In this document: piece by piece, positions 12,587 to 23,247 of the stretch
Layout of the letters: each line of letters starts with the position of its first letter
How positions within the stretch are numbered: the stretch's first letter is position 1
NCBI GenBank assembly: GCA_014526335.1
Contig: JACTAT010000010.1
Coordinates: 2,089,943 to 2,153,942 of the forward strand
Source: Chrysaora quinquecirrha
Lineage: Eukaryota; Cnidaria; Scyphozoa; Semaeostomeae; Pelagiidae
Length of the DNA: 64,000 nt
Direction of reading: 5' to 3'
Translations under genes and position numbers: made by a program
The notes under the pieces: generated by a model
What the model was told of the DNA's origin: nothing
Seen by the model: only the letters and a program-made list of their open reading frames with translations
The model's database searches: none

Positions 12587-13120
12587 ATATCATTTCAGTT
12601 GGAAACACTCTTGGTTCCGCAAAATATTCGCGCACTCTGGACCCAAAACGAGGTGATCAAACAGAAGTGTGCAGGGTACTGCAGGGATCACATCTGGGCA
12701 CATGAATATTCAGGTGTTTTTCAATGAATGGCACTTCGAGACATTTACCCCAGCCACTCCAGTTCAACCAACCTTCAAATCAACTTTGATCTTCTACGAG
12801 CCCAACATTTCTGTGCAGTACTGTAACATTGCAGAAAACATGTGTATCTACCTACGATTACAATAGGCCAAAATTTTGCACTTTCCCCAGGATACCTTCA
12901 AGACAAATTCTGCAAACAAATTCCCATCGTTTCCAGCTGTTTACATGTTTATATGGCTTCACTTCCTGTAAAATGGTTCACTTGGATTTCGTCTTTTAGA
13001 TGTTTCAAGGTTTTAGGCCTGGAAAAGTCATCTTTGGAGCCAAAAACTTAGGCCAACTTCGCAAGACGCCAGAAAAGAAACTGCGGAGAAGACATAATCA
13101 TAACTGTGAGACCTGGGTAA
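12510..13120 (+). pseudogene. Possible decayed coding remnant, unrecognised
   Basis: A (GAT)n tract at 12510-12585 is followed by a plausible acceptor (ATATCATTTCAG). A coding-like stretch then gives LETLLVPQNIRALWTQNE. The coding-like signal continues in another frame (HMNIQVFFNEWHFETF, then STLIFYEPNISVQYC) to a TAG at 12866. The frame change falls near the GGG at 12676-12678. A second coding-like block follows TTTTAG near 13000 and ends at about 13122. I do not recognise the protein, and the intron lengths needed for normal splicing are too short. It may be a broken gene, a transposon remnant or chance. Confidence 0.25.
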
Positions 13121-13574
13121 ACTGATGCACCTTTGAAACGAGCTCTTCGTGAAAATTAAGCCATAAATATCTGTACAGAAGAAAGGAATTACTCAGTTTT
13201 ATTATGCTCCCAAGAACTCCACTCCAAATCAAAATCCGCCATGAGCTTCGCTGTTGTCAGCCTTCTTGTCCCGTTTCGTGCAAAGGGATTATGACAAAGA
13301 ACAAACGGCTATCCCACATGTGAAGATTTAACAATGAATTTGTTCATCGTTTATAGACATTGGACATTGTTAGTATATAATATCATTTTGAGGTATATTT
13401 ATCAAGACGTGTTATGCTTCCAGAAGTTTAGGTAGGAAGGCTTTATTTTTGTATTTTGTATGACAGTATTCAGGGACACAGTTGTATATGATGTATGTTT
13501 CATAAAACGAACATAGTTCAGAAAGGAAATGCATGAAGTTTCAGGATGTTCAGTTCGATTTTGATTTTTGTGCT
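13111..13574. other. Intergenic, no gene seen
   Basis: Apart from the last bases of the coding-like block above, this is AT-rich unique sequence with no recognised feature. Confidence 0.4.
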
Positions 13575-14095
13575 TTGTTGCTATGATTATCGTGATGATG
13601 ATGTTTTTGATGACGACGATGATTATTATTAGTTATCATGATGATAATGATGATGATGATGATGATGTTTTTGATGGTGTCGATAGTGTTGTTGATCATG
13701 ATGGTAATGATGCTGATGATAATTATGATGATTTAGTGTTTATCATGATGATAATGAAGATGATGAAGATGATGATGATCGTGATGATGAAGCTGATGAT
13801 TATGATTATCATGATGATGATGGTGATTATGATGATGCTGCTGATGGTGATTGTAGTGATAATGATGATGATGCTGATGTTAATGATGGTAATGATGATG
13901 ATAATGATGATGATAATGATTATTATGATGATGATTAAGATTATGATGATGATGATTATGATGTTGATGATAATGATGATGATGGTGATGATGTTGATAC
14001 TGATCATAAAGGGATGATGATTATGGTGATGATGATCATGATCATGATGATGATGACGATTATCATGCTTATGATGCTGATGATGGTTGTTATGA
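13575..14095. repeat. Degenerate (ATG)n / (GAT)n trinucleotide array
   Basis: About 520 bp of ATGATG-type units with frequent TAA and TTG interruptions. Long Met-rich (plus) and Ile-rich (minus) frames are by-products. Confidence 0.95.
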
Positions 14096-15731
14096 TAGGT
14101 GTTTCGTTCAAAAAGCTATATATCAAAGGTATGAAAACCTATTTTTACACGTGCAAATTGAAAATATTTGGAGCCATTCCATATTACTAACCACTGAAAC
14201 ATAAAGAATTCTTTGAACAATATAATTTTAGACAATATCACTGAGCTTGCCTGCGGCGCTGTTTGCACGATGAAAATAGCACAAAAACGTGGCGGCCAGT
14301 GGGCTATAAGCCGAGCCGTTGCTGAGATGGGATCGGATGAGATGAACGCGAACACGAGGGGAAATCGCGTGAATTGTTCGCGAAAATTTCGTGCGACATC
14401 CATACAAGATACCGATATCTAGTAAGGTTAATGATGATGAAATAAACAGGGGTACATGAAGTCGTTCTGTTGGTCAAAACTGCTGAATTAAAGATGAGAA
14501 AATGGCGCATTTTGATAGTTGCTTATTCTCCCTGGCAAGAGGAAAGAACGTCACGAGAAAGCTTTGTGTTAACCACAAATTGTTGCGCCAGGAAACGCTT
14601 AGGTTACCTTTTGAATTGCACAGGAAATCACTGTTAGTCATGGCACGTACCCTGTTGCTCGCCCTGTTGTGTTTTTATTTTCGCATTGAGGGGTGCCTTA
14701 CGTTTGACCATAGTCATGGTTTGACAAGGATGAAATAAAATGTTGTGTTCATCATTGTTGCATTGTTTTGGCTTGCTGAAGAATCCGTGCGAGCTCATGC
14801 ACTCACAAAACTTCAAGTCTTTTTCAAAATATTCCCTTCGCAGTTTCCTACTCCGCAGGTCCACCATTCGAAGCGAGAACAAAGGAGGGAAGCGGGCAGA
14901 AAAGGTGGATTGTTTGGAATGGAGGACCTTCGGAATCAAGAATCAGAAATGGGACAAAAGAAATAGTCCTAGTGGCAATCCCCCTCGTACCAGATTTCTT
15001 AATCCAATTCGTACCAGGCCTCGTGTTTCGTAAAGGGGGCAAATTGTAAAAGGTTTGTATAGTGGGACTTTAGGTTTATGAGGGTGCTTGGATGTTTTAT
15101 TTGTTTTGGAGAAGTGGGACCCATTTTCTGGCCCATAAAAATGAGCCACCACGGGTTTTCCAGAACCTTCAAACATGAACCCCAAACTCCGGGGGCCCAT
15201 CCTGGGCACCATATCCATGCTTTGACATTTTCGGACGATTAAATGGTCGTCCGTTTGTCACAGGAACCGACATGCGGACGGCAGATGTATGGACCTACTG
15301 ATCGCGGCGAATGGGCAAGTGGCATCCAGCCCACGGCTTATTCACCATAGAAACACTCTATTTGTGAAGTATTATTATCCAACTGATCATTAATAAAATA
15401 TTTCCGGGTTCAGTTCATCAAAACACAGCTCACGTGGACAACAATCGGCACAGCTTTGGCTTTTGCTAATGTTTACCGAATCCTGGAGACCACGAGACCA
15501 GAGGAAAACAAGTTTTGGTAGGATATTTCACGCTTAATTGACAGAGCTAGCTTGTTCATTAATTGTTTTCGATAAAGTTTGAATTTTGATACTGTATTCT
15601 TGAATTTTGCAGATCGAGTAGCCGTGTGGCGTAACACTGATTGACAGAGAAGAGCAAAACTGCAAGAAACAGCAACTGTTTTTCACGACTTCGAGGAAAA
15701 AGTTTTGCTCGTCTCGTGGCTCTTTTAAAAC
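14096..15731. other. Intergenic, no confident gene
   Basis: Several open frames of 70-100 codons overlap on both strands at 14.2-15.2 kb. None carries a domain or preferred codon pattern. A stretch near 14850-14930 shares the motif GGTCCACCATTCG with transposon-like sequence seen near 54.95 kb and 62.2 kb. Confidence 0.45.
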
Positions 15732-17764
15732 ATGCATGGTATCGATGTGTGCTCGTGGACTAGCGTCTTTATGATCCTGCTTTTTGGACACATCTCTCAT
15801 GATTTCTGTGGAGTTTTATCTACTGAGAGTAACAACAACTCAAAAGTGCCGTTATGTCGTGGGGCATTCGACATGTATTTCGTCCTCGATAGGTAAGTGT
15901 GTTGCCACTTGGCATGCTAGTAAAATCGCGTGAAGGCCTGTATGACACTTCTTAAGGTGCTGGTTAAGTTTTGATAGCCCTTAAAATGTATTGCACACTC
16001 AACATGCTTTAGATCGTGACTAAGCCTTGAGATTACTCGCTTTGCCCTGATTTGAGTGGAATTTCTGCAATGCGATTGTGGCCTCAATATAAAATTTCTC
16101 AGCTAGAAATTGATTGAAATGAAAAATCGATCTAACTACTTTTAGACCTTTTACTTACTGTGTAGCTACTAAATACACGTTTTTTTTATAAGAAAGTTTT
16201 TTGGGCCAGTATTGAAACTTTCTTAGATATTTCATGTTTTCAGTACCAAAACTTTCTTGTGACTTTCTTAGCAGAAATTTTGGAATGCAGTATTTCTAAG
16301 AATGCACAGTTTAAGACACTGTATACATTGCACAAATACCACGTTTTTCAAAGAAAATAATCATTAGACTCGTTTAATAGCAAGATGAGCGACTGAACAG
16401 AAGAGCGAAAATAACATACAGAACATTAGGAGTGAAAGTATGAAACAGAACTTTCTTAAGTTTCAAGAATCCAGTATTGAACTTTCTTAAGTTTTTAAGA
16501 TGTTGAGCACTACTTTCTTATAAACCACTTTCTTATAAAAAACGTGTATCGAATAGAGGTCAACCTTTCACAACTTAATTTGGAAAAAATATCTGCAAAT
16601 ACTGGTAAATGGATTTAGGATAGTGTTACATCATGAACCCATGAACCACAGTGAGAGAAATTAGCCTGTTGAAAGTCCATTAGCACATAACCTCCACTAG
16701 CGCTCACCTCTCTACATCAGAGACCTCTGAACAGCGGACAGACACCCCCTTACTAAGGTCATTTCTTCATAAAGCCATCTCCATACAGTGAACACGTCTC
16801 TACAATAGAAAATAGTCTGGTCTCTCAGGTGTCCGGTACATGGAGATTTCTCGGAAGCGTCCCTTGTAGAGAGATGTCCATTGATAGAGATTCCACCCCG
16901 TCCGTTGAAGGTTTTATGGCGTTGTGGTGTGATCCAGCTGACTCGTGGTGGCAGGAGTTCAGTGTGGTCAAGGTCAGGGAACGAGCGTCACAGCAATGAT
17001 CGGGGTCTCGATTAGTTAACCTACTACTGAGATCCTAGCAACTGGTCGCTTAAACACCATTCCATCTTCACCTTCACTGGAAGCTAAAATTGTCCTTTTT
17101 ATATGCATAAATGTTCACTTTATTTTTGTTTATGCACGAACTTTAACTCCTGTCGATAATGCTCGATATCCTGCCTTTTATTTTTTGTCATTTTCTGAAA
17201 GACTGAGAGCCGAAGTGTGGTAACTTAGACTTTCCTGCTAAGATCTTGACCTCGCCTATTCGTACAAGAACATAGGAGGCCAATTCCAACACAATATCTC
17301 CTTGATCCCTTGCTGTTGGGAAATTCTATTCAAACAGAAAATCCTACCAAGTGAGTATCCGACAAAGAAGTATTATGCAAAGACCAGATAAAAAAGTAAA
17401 AATAAAAAAAGTCTTCTGCAATTCAATTAATTAGAGTTCGTCAATAGTTTGTTTGGAGTGCGAGTACCAGCTCCAACCTTTCTGTTCCATGGACCACGGT
17501 ATGTCAACATTGTACTGTGCTTCACCACCCCTTCAACTTAATTCTCAACCTAAAAGCCGCAGGCAAGGAATATTTTAATCTGCTGTTTTGGAGCTTATTG
17601 CCAATAAGAAAGAAGTAATCTAAAACAAGATTATGGTTAACTATCTTTTATTATTTCACTTAATCCTGATTTTTTATATTTTGTAGGTCATCTAGTGTCA
17701 GCAAATCGAATTTTCGAGTTCAGACTGTGAATTTCGTTCATAATATCTCAGGTTTCTTTATAAG
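15732..17764 (+). CDS. ANTXR-like VWA receptor, first two exons (partial)
   Basis: Exon 1 is 15732-15892. It starts MHGIDVCSWTSVFMILLFGH, which fits a signal peptide, and ends ...LCRGAFDMYFVLD with donor AG|GTAAGT (phase 2). Exon 2 is 17687-17764, with acceptor TTTTGTAG and donor AG|GTAAGT (phase 2 again). The join gives VLDRSSSV, so the MIDAS metal-binding motif DxSxS is rebuilt across the junction. CxGAFDxYFVLDxS is the start of the von Willebrand A domain of the ANTXR (TEM8/CMG2) family. These are single-pass surface receptors for extracellular matrix. No later VWA exon, transmembrane segment or cytoplasmic tail is found. The gene runs into the N gap at 18225. The identification rests on about 25 residues plus correct exon phase. 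Another VWA protein remains possible. Confidence 0.6.
16174..16548. mobile_element. MITE family A copy 2, TA target duplication
   Basis: Left end TA-CACGTTTTTTTTATAAGAAAG and right end CTTTCTTATAAAAAACGTG-TA form terminal inverted repeats. TA lies on both sides. The ~371-bp interior repeats ACTTTCTTA and AGTATTGAAACTTTC motifs. It lies in the first intron of the ANTXR-like gene. Confidence 0.85.
16919..17080 (+). mobile_element. tRNA-derived SINE, family 1
   Basis: The head GATCCAGCTGACTCGTGGTG is followed by TCTCGATTAGTTAACCTACT, ACTGAGATCCTAGCAACTGG and a CCATCTTCACCTTCAC tail. It is the same order as the 55.5 kb copy. It lies in the first intron of the ANTXR-like gene. Confidence 0.8.
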
Positions 17765-17819
17765 GTAAGTCGGATCATTTTTAGTTCTTTTGACCCGACG
17801 GTCTTTTGGCTGTTTATCA

Positions 17820-18224
17820 AGTGTTTCGTTCATTCAGTGTCTCATTGATTCACCGATTCCTTTGATTCATTGATTCATTGATTCATCGATTCACTGATTT
17901 GTTGATTCCTTAGATTTATTGATTCCTTTCCTTTGCTTCGTTGATTCGCTGATTCGCTAATTGATTGACCCATTGATTCATTGGTTCATCGATTCAATGA
18001 TAAGTTGATTCACTGAGTCACTAATTTATTGATTCACTGATTCGTTGATTCACTGATTCCTTTGATTCGTTGATTCACTGATTCGTTGAATCACTGATTC
18101 ATTGGTTCATTGATTCGCTGATTCAATTATTCATTGATTCATTGATTCATTGATTCACTGATCCACTGAATACTTGACTACAAGTATTCATTGATTCATC
18201 AATCCCTTTGATTTGCTGATTCCT
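17820..18224. repeat. Degenerate GATTCATT / GATTCACT array abutting the gap
   Basis: About 400 bp of 7-8 bp units (TTGATTCA, CTGATTCG and similar). It runs directly into the 500-N gap, so the repeat probably caused the assembly break. Confidence 0.9.
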
Positions 18225-18724
18225 NNNNNNNNNNNNNNNNNNNNNNNNNNNNNNNNNNNNNNNNNNNNNNNNNNNNNNNNNNNNNNNNNNNNNNNNNNNN
18301 NNNNNNNNNNNNNNNNNNNNNNNNNNNNNNNNNNNNNNNNNNNNNNNNNNNNNNNNNNNNNNNNNNNNNNNNNNNNNNNNNNNNNNNNNNNNNNNNNNNN
18401 NNNNNNNNNNNNNNNNNNNNNNNNNNNNNNNNNNNNNNNNNNNNNNNNNNNNNNNNNNNNNNNNNNNNNNNNNNNNNNNNNNNNNNNNNNNNNNNNNNNN
18501 NNNNNNNNNNNNNNNNNNNNNNNNNNNNNNNNNNNNNNNNNNNNNNNNNNNNNNNNNNNNNNNNNNNNNNNNNNNNNNNNNNNNNNNNNNNNNNNNNNNN
18601 NNNNNNNNNNNNNNNNNNNNNNNNNNNNNNNNNNNNNNNNNNNNNNNNNNNNNNNNNNNNNNNNNNNNNNNNNNNNNNNNNNNNNNNNNNNNNNNNNNNN
18701 NNNNNNNNNNNNNNNNNNNNNNNN
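18225..18724. other. Assembly gap (exactly 500 N)
   Basis: A run of 500 N is a standard placeholder for a gap of unknown size. Any predicted protein crossing it is meaningless in that part. Confidence 0.99.
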
Positions 18725-19343
18725 AGCAAGCCGTCGTTATTACATTAACAGTCTTAGCGTCATTCCAAATGTTCTTCCTGTATAACTCAATCATGACATC
18801 AAGGGACATTTTAGCAGCAATTGCATGACTGTCTTTTAACATACCAAACATGAAATTCTGCAAAGTTGTATTAACTTTATTGTTTTTATGTTTCATGTTG
18901 ATGTTTTTTATATCCGACACAATATGTGTGTAGAGCGTATTTCTGAGTAACTTGTCCTTGCAGCGGAATAACTTAAAAAACAACTGTAGAATAATCAGAG
19001 GAGAAATCAAACCCTTGTTTCTCATCAGAATTAGAGAGCTGCACATTGAGCTTCTTAGTTCAGAATCCATTGTTAGTCCATGTTGATTAAGCAAATCGAC
19101 TAGTTCCTGTGGGAAGTCTGCCGTTTCTTCAGGATAGCAGTTCGCAATCTGAGAAATAAACGTTACCAAAGATTCAAGGACATGAGAACTTTGGGTTGGA
19201 TTCAACTTGAAAATCTCCATGTTTGACTGGTAATGTCGCCATTGTTGAAGGAATTCTTCCTTATAAGAAGCTGCATCTCGCTTTATTAAGTTTTGAAGCT
19301 GTGGCAGATTGTTTGGTAATCGATTTCGATTTTTCTCCGACAT
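18725..19343 (-). CDS. SDAD1: SDA1 homologue (SDAD1), N-terminal part
   Basis: About 206 codons from the ATG at 19343 to the gap with no intron. The protein begins with the SDA1 signature [13 protein letters not shown] and continues through [20 protein letters not shown]. It ends at [12 protein letters not shown], all typical of the SDA1 N-terminal (NUC130/3NT) domain. SDA1/SDAD1 is a nucleolar factor for late 60S ribosome maturation and nuclear export; family members are about 690-770 residues. The remaining two-thirds should lie at lower coordinates. Only the repeat array and the ANTXR-like exons are there, so it must be inside the gap or in misassembled sequence. The start is chosen because homologues begin within a few residues of it. 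Confidence 0.92.
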
Positions 19344-19824
19344 AATGAGTGGTTTATTTGACTCACTTCTTCAACAGGACAGTGCCGCCATGACAGTTCT
19401 CGTTTGGAAAGGACGAAATCACGAAGAACATGTGAATGTGTTATGGAACAATGAACAGTAAGGAAACACGTGATAACTTCAAAGAGAGGCTACTGTCAGC
19501 ATTGACAATGATCATGATAATGAGGAATTTTGCGGTGGGAAATGAGAAAAATATTCCTTGCCCCCCAATCACAATTCTATCCTCCCTCAACCAGGGGGGC
19601 TGGCAGTTCTGCAAGGTTGCGATCGCAACCCCGGGCTCTCGTTACCAGGACCTTGATTGATAAACAACAAACAGGGTGACAACAAAAAGATCACTAGTGG
19701 CAACGGTAAATGGGTAGACTGAAAAACAATGGGTACTAATTATAACATTCAAAAACGAACATTGCGAACAATGAACTGGAAAGTTCATTAAATTGGTCAA
19801 ATATAGCTGTTCTATAACGTTTCT
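19344..19824. other. Short intergenic space
   Basis: This holds the 5' side of SDAD1 and the 3' side of the DHRS4-like gene, which lie tail-to-head on the minus strand. No canonical polyadenylation signal or TATA box is obvious. Confidence 0.4.
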
Positions 19825-20595
19825 TTAAAGTCTGGAAGACATGCCTCCATTGGCAACAACTGTTTCTCCGGTGATGTAGGAAGCCTCGTCTGATACCAAA
19901 AATGTCACAAGGCCAGCAATATCATCAGGTTCACCGATTCTATTCAAAGGCGTCTGCTGCAAAATCTGATTGCGGATAATCTCATTACTCAAAAATGCAT
20001 CACCGAAATTTGTCTTTATTGCACCAGGAGCAACGCAATTGACTCTGATGTTGTTTCTGCCACACTCCATAGACAAAGCTTTTGTCAGGCCGAACAGTGC
20101 TGTCTTTGAAACTGCATATGCCCCCATGAGAAGGTCAGGGACGAGGGGGTGAAACCCTCCAAAGGAAGACATGAACACAATGGAGGCATCGCTTTGGTTT
20201 TTGATGTTGCTAATGAATTCTTTGGCAAGGAAGAAGGAGGCTTTGACATTCACATCAAAAATCTTGTCCCAAGCTTCCTCGGATGTGTCAAGTATTTTCT
20301 GCCCAAAACTCGGGTTTACGGCAGCATTTGAGACTAAAATATTCATTTCTCCATATTTTTCCATCGCAAATTCAAATAACTTTTTCCTGTCCTCAGCCTT
20401 GCTGACATGACAGACTGTTCCAGCAACATCAAGACCTTCTGATTGCAATTTTTCAGTTGCTTTCAAAACGTTTTCTTCTTTTCTACTACTGATCACAACT
20501 TTTGCACCATTTCTGCCAAGATTCTTTGCAATAGCCAATCCGATGCCATCAGTAGATGCAGTTAAAACTGCTACCTTACCAGACAGCCTTGCCAT
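19825..20595 (-). CDS. DHRS4-like short-chain dehydrogenase/reductase, copy A
   Basis: An intronless 256-residue SDR. The cofactor motif is TASTDGIG (residues 12-19), the DHRS4 variant of TGxxxGIG. It is followed by SNAAVNP (89-95), the structural Asn in DVNVKA (N116) and a catalytic Ser in MSS (S144). The active-site YxxxK is Y160-AVS-K164. The C-terminal SRL is a PTS1 signal, so the enzyme should act in peroxisomes as an NADPH-dependent carbonyl/retinal reductase. The Ser-to-Tyr spacing is 16, three longer than in copy B, from extra residues in the loop before Tyr. The frame is open 70 codons further upstream, but homology begins at MARLSGKVAV, so that Met is used. A TATA-like AAATATAG lies near 20790-20797. 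Vertebrate DHRS4 has several introns; this has none. Confidence 0.93.
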   Translation of the reverse strand: MARLSGKVAVLTASTDGIGLAIAKNLGRNGAKVVISSRKEENVLKATEKLQSEGLDVAGTVCHVSKAEDRKKLFEFAMEKYGEMNILVSNAAVNPSFGQKILDTSEEAWDKIFDVNVKASFFLAKEFISNIKNQSDASIVFMSSFGGFHPLVPDLLMGAYAVSKTALFGLTKALSMECGRNNIRVNCVAPGAIKTNFGDAFLSNEIIRNQILQQTPLNRIGEPDDIAGLVTFLVSDEASYITGETVVANGGMSSRL

Positions 20596-21171
20596 TTGAG
20601 TGTTTTCTGGGGGTTTTCTGCTGCAGTGCAAACCACAATTTGTAGATTGCAGATGAAGAAAAAATATCCAGCCTGTCAACTCAACAAGTAAACAAAGCCT
20701 CCGAAGATGCCTTGCTTGGCAGGGCGAAACATTAGCGACAAAAAAAACATAGTTGTCTTTTGTGTCTTGCGCCACGGTGTTTCTGCCTACACTATATTTA
20801 AACAAAGCCTAGCCTGCAGTGTAGATTAGAAAGAGTTGAGTCTGCTCCCACTCGCAGGCTATGATTCCTTAAAAAATAAACAAGCCATGACGTCATAAGA
20901 GGGGTGTGTGGTTTCTTGTGACCACACCCAAATTGCTCAGAGTATAATATAATCCGGTCAGGATAAAACGGATCTTCTAAAATTTATAAATAAGGTATGT
21001 ACCCATTTAGAATATGTGTAACGTGTGGCAATATAGCAATCGGGAATCAACACAACTCGAATAGGTGCAAGGGAAAAGAAATAACAACTTTATGTGTACT
21101 GTCCGTAAAGGTCTTTGCAAATAAAGCATGTTTAGACACGTAAAGAACAACAGAAAAAATCAGTCATAATT
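20596..21171. other. 5' flank of DHRS4-like copy A
   Basis: Part of the 1.9 kb between the divergent DHRS4-like genes. The reading frame stays open upstream of the chosen Met up to 20805 but is not conserved. A TTTAAATATAG box (minus strand) is at 20788-20798. Confidence 0.45.
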
Positions 21172-22110
21172 TCAACAAGGGGGCTCTAAGAGAAAAGAGG
21201 ATAAAGGATAAAGGTGAAGGCAAAGAAGAAGATAATGACAAAGGAGCATCAAAACTGAGGAAGAATGAGAGGAAGAAGAAAGTAGAGGAGAAGAATAAGA
21301 AAAAGAAGAAGAAGAAGAAGAAGGAGCGGAAGAAGGAGGAGAAGCAGAAAATGAGGACGAGAAGATGATGAAAAAGACGATGACGACAAATGAGCAATAA
21401 AGATGAAGAAGAAAAAGAAAAAGAAGAAAGCAAAGGAGAAGAAAGAAGAAGAAGAACGATGAAGAAAGAAGGCGAAGAAGGAGAAGATGAAGACGAGATG
21501 ATGATGAAAAAGAAGATTATGGCAAAGGAGCAATAAAGATGAAGAAGAATAAGAGAAAGAAGAAAGAAAAAGAAGAAGAAAGAAGAAGAAGAAAGATGAA
21601 GAAAGAAGAAGAAGAAAAACGAAGAAAGAAGGAGGGGGAGAAAATGAGGACGAGAAGATGACGAAAAAGAAAATGATGACAAAGGAGCAATAAAGATGAA
21701 GAAGAATAAGAGAAAGAAGAAAGCAAAGGAGAAAAAAGAAGAAGAAGGAGAAAATGAGGACAAAAGGATGATGAAAAAGAAGAAGAGAACGAAGAAGAAA
21801 AAATTAATAGGGGAAAAATAAGGTGAATGTGAAGGCAGTGACGAAGAAGATGACAAAGAATAATTTAATTAAAAGATTACTTGACAAAGGTTACTTTAAA
21901 GATGAAGAAGAAGCGTGCAAAGGATAAGAAAATGAAAAGAAAAAGAAAAAGAAGAGAAAAGGTGAAGAAAGAAAAAGAGAAAAGAAGGCGAAAAGGTGAA
22001 GAAGAAGATATCAGTGAGTAGAGAAAAGGAAGAAGAACGAGGAGATGACAAGTCAAAGAAGAAAACAAGCAAAAGAAGGCAGGACAAAAAAGACAAAAAT
22101 TATATAAGTA
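21172..22110. repeat. ~0.9 kb polypurine (GAA/AAG-rich) tract
   Basis: The plus strand is almost entirely A and G, with GAAGAA, AAGAAG and GATGAA units and few pyrimidines. Short near-repeats (GATGAAGAAGAATAAGAGAA at 21537 and 21694) show local duplication. Minus-strand Phe/Ser-rich frames of up to 230 codons are artefacts of the composition. Confidence 0.9.
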
Positions 22111-22488
22111 ATGAAGATTAACATATGACTATGATGAAGACGAGTATTTTAAGCATTTTATAGAATTATCATCTAATCAGAAACCTTCGCTAGGATGTGT
22201 ATGTTCTGATCCATGCTCTGATTACAAACCAAACCATTACCTTAGCCTAAGCCAAACCCTCGCCTGCAGCCGTAGCCTTCTGGCCTCCAGCCTCAAACAC
22301 TAGTGCAACAACAACAGCATATTCCTTGTTGACTTCTTGACAGATTCGACTGGACGGGAGTGGAGGGCCTTCTCTCTTCATCTGCAAACAAAACAGAAGG
22401 GGCAGAGCGGACAGAACAGAAGAAAAGTTTGGAGCAACCTTGAACTTTAAGTGTATCTAGTTTGCAGCCTATCCCTATAACACTGAAA

Positions 22489-23247
22489 ATGTCGAGGCTG
22501 TTGGGTAAAGTAGCAGTTGTAACTGCATCAACTGAAGGAATCGGATTTGCCATTGCAAAGGATCTTGGCAAAAATGGTGCAAAAGTTGTGATCAGCAGTA
22601 GAAAAGAAGAAAACGTCTTGAAAGCAACTGAAAAATTGCAGTCAGAGGGTCTTGATGTTGCTGGAACTGTCTGTCATGTCAGCAAAGCTGAGGACAGGAC
22701 AAAGTTATTTGAATTTGCAAAGGAAAAATATGGAGAAATGAATATTTTAGTCTCAAATGCTGGCACAAATCCGATATTTGGGCCAATTCTTGATACATCA
22801 GAGGCTGCTTGGGACAAGATTTTTGATGTAAATGTCAAAGCAGCCTTCTTTCTTGCTAAGGATTTCATTAGCCACATGAAAAACAAAAGCAATGCCTCAA
22901 TCGTATTTGTTTCTTCAATTGCAGGGTTTCACCCTCTCCCCGGCCTGGGGGCATATTCGGTTTCAAAGACGGCATTGTTGGGCCTGACAAATGCTTTGTC
23001 CATGGAATGTGCAAGGAACAACATTAGAGTCAATTGTGTTGCTCCTGGTATCATAAAAACAAATTTCAGTACAGCACTTTGGAGTAATGAAAGTATCCGC
23101 AACCAGGCATTGCAGCAAATTCCTTTGAAGAGGATTGGTGAACCTGATGATATCGCTGGCATTGTCACATTTTTGGCATCAGACGAGGCTGCCTATATTA
23201 CTGGAGAAACAATATTAGCCACTGGGGGCATGCCCTCCAGACTTTAA
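22489..23247 (+). CDS. DHRS4-like short-chain dehydrogenase/reductase, copy B
   Basis: An intronless 252-residue SDR arranged head-to-head with copy A. It has TASTEGIG (12-19), SNAGTNP (89-95), DVNVKA, catalytic S143, Y156-SVS-K160 and a C-terminal SRL peroxisomal signal. Residues 31-70 are identical to copy A, and the DNA there is nearly identical too. The middle and C-terminal parts differ more. This pattern suggests a duplication with partial gene conversion. The ATG at 22489 matches the family start (MSRLLGKVAV). Predicted role as for copy A. Confidence 0.93.
   Translation: MSRLLGKVAVVTASTEGIGFAIAKDLGKNGAKVVISSRKEENVLKATEKLQSEGLDVAGTVCHVSKAEDRTKLFEFAKEKYGEMNILVSNAGTNPIFGPILDTSEAAWDKIFDVNVKAAFFLAKDFISHMKNKSNASIVFVSSIAGFHPLPGLGAYSVSKTALLGLTNALSMECARNNIRVNCVAPGIIKTNFSTALWSNESIRNQALQQIPLKRIGEPDDIAGIVTFLASDEAAYITGETILATGGMPSRL

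Noticed and set aside
13568..14017. 149-codon Met/Asp-rich frame
   Set aside because: Trinucleotide repeat.
18199..18785. Frames crossing the N run
   Set aside because: The residues are unknown bases. Only the part of SDAD1 above 18724 is real.
21164..22096. Minus-strand Phe/Ser/Leu-rich frames, up to 230 codons
   Set aside because: They are the complement of the polypurine tract. The bias is explained by DNA composition.
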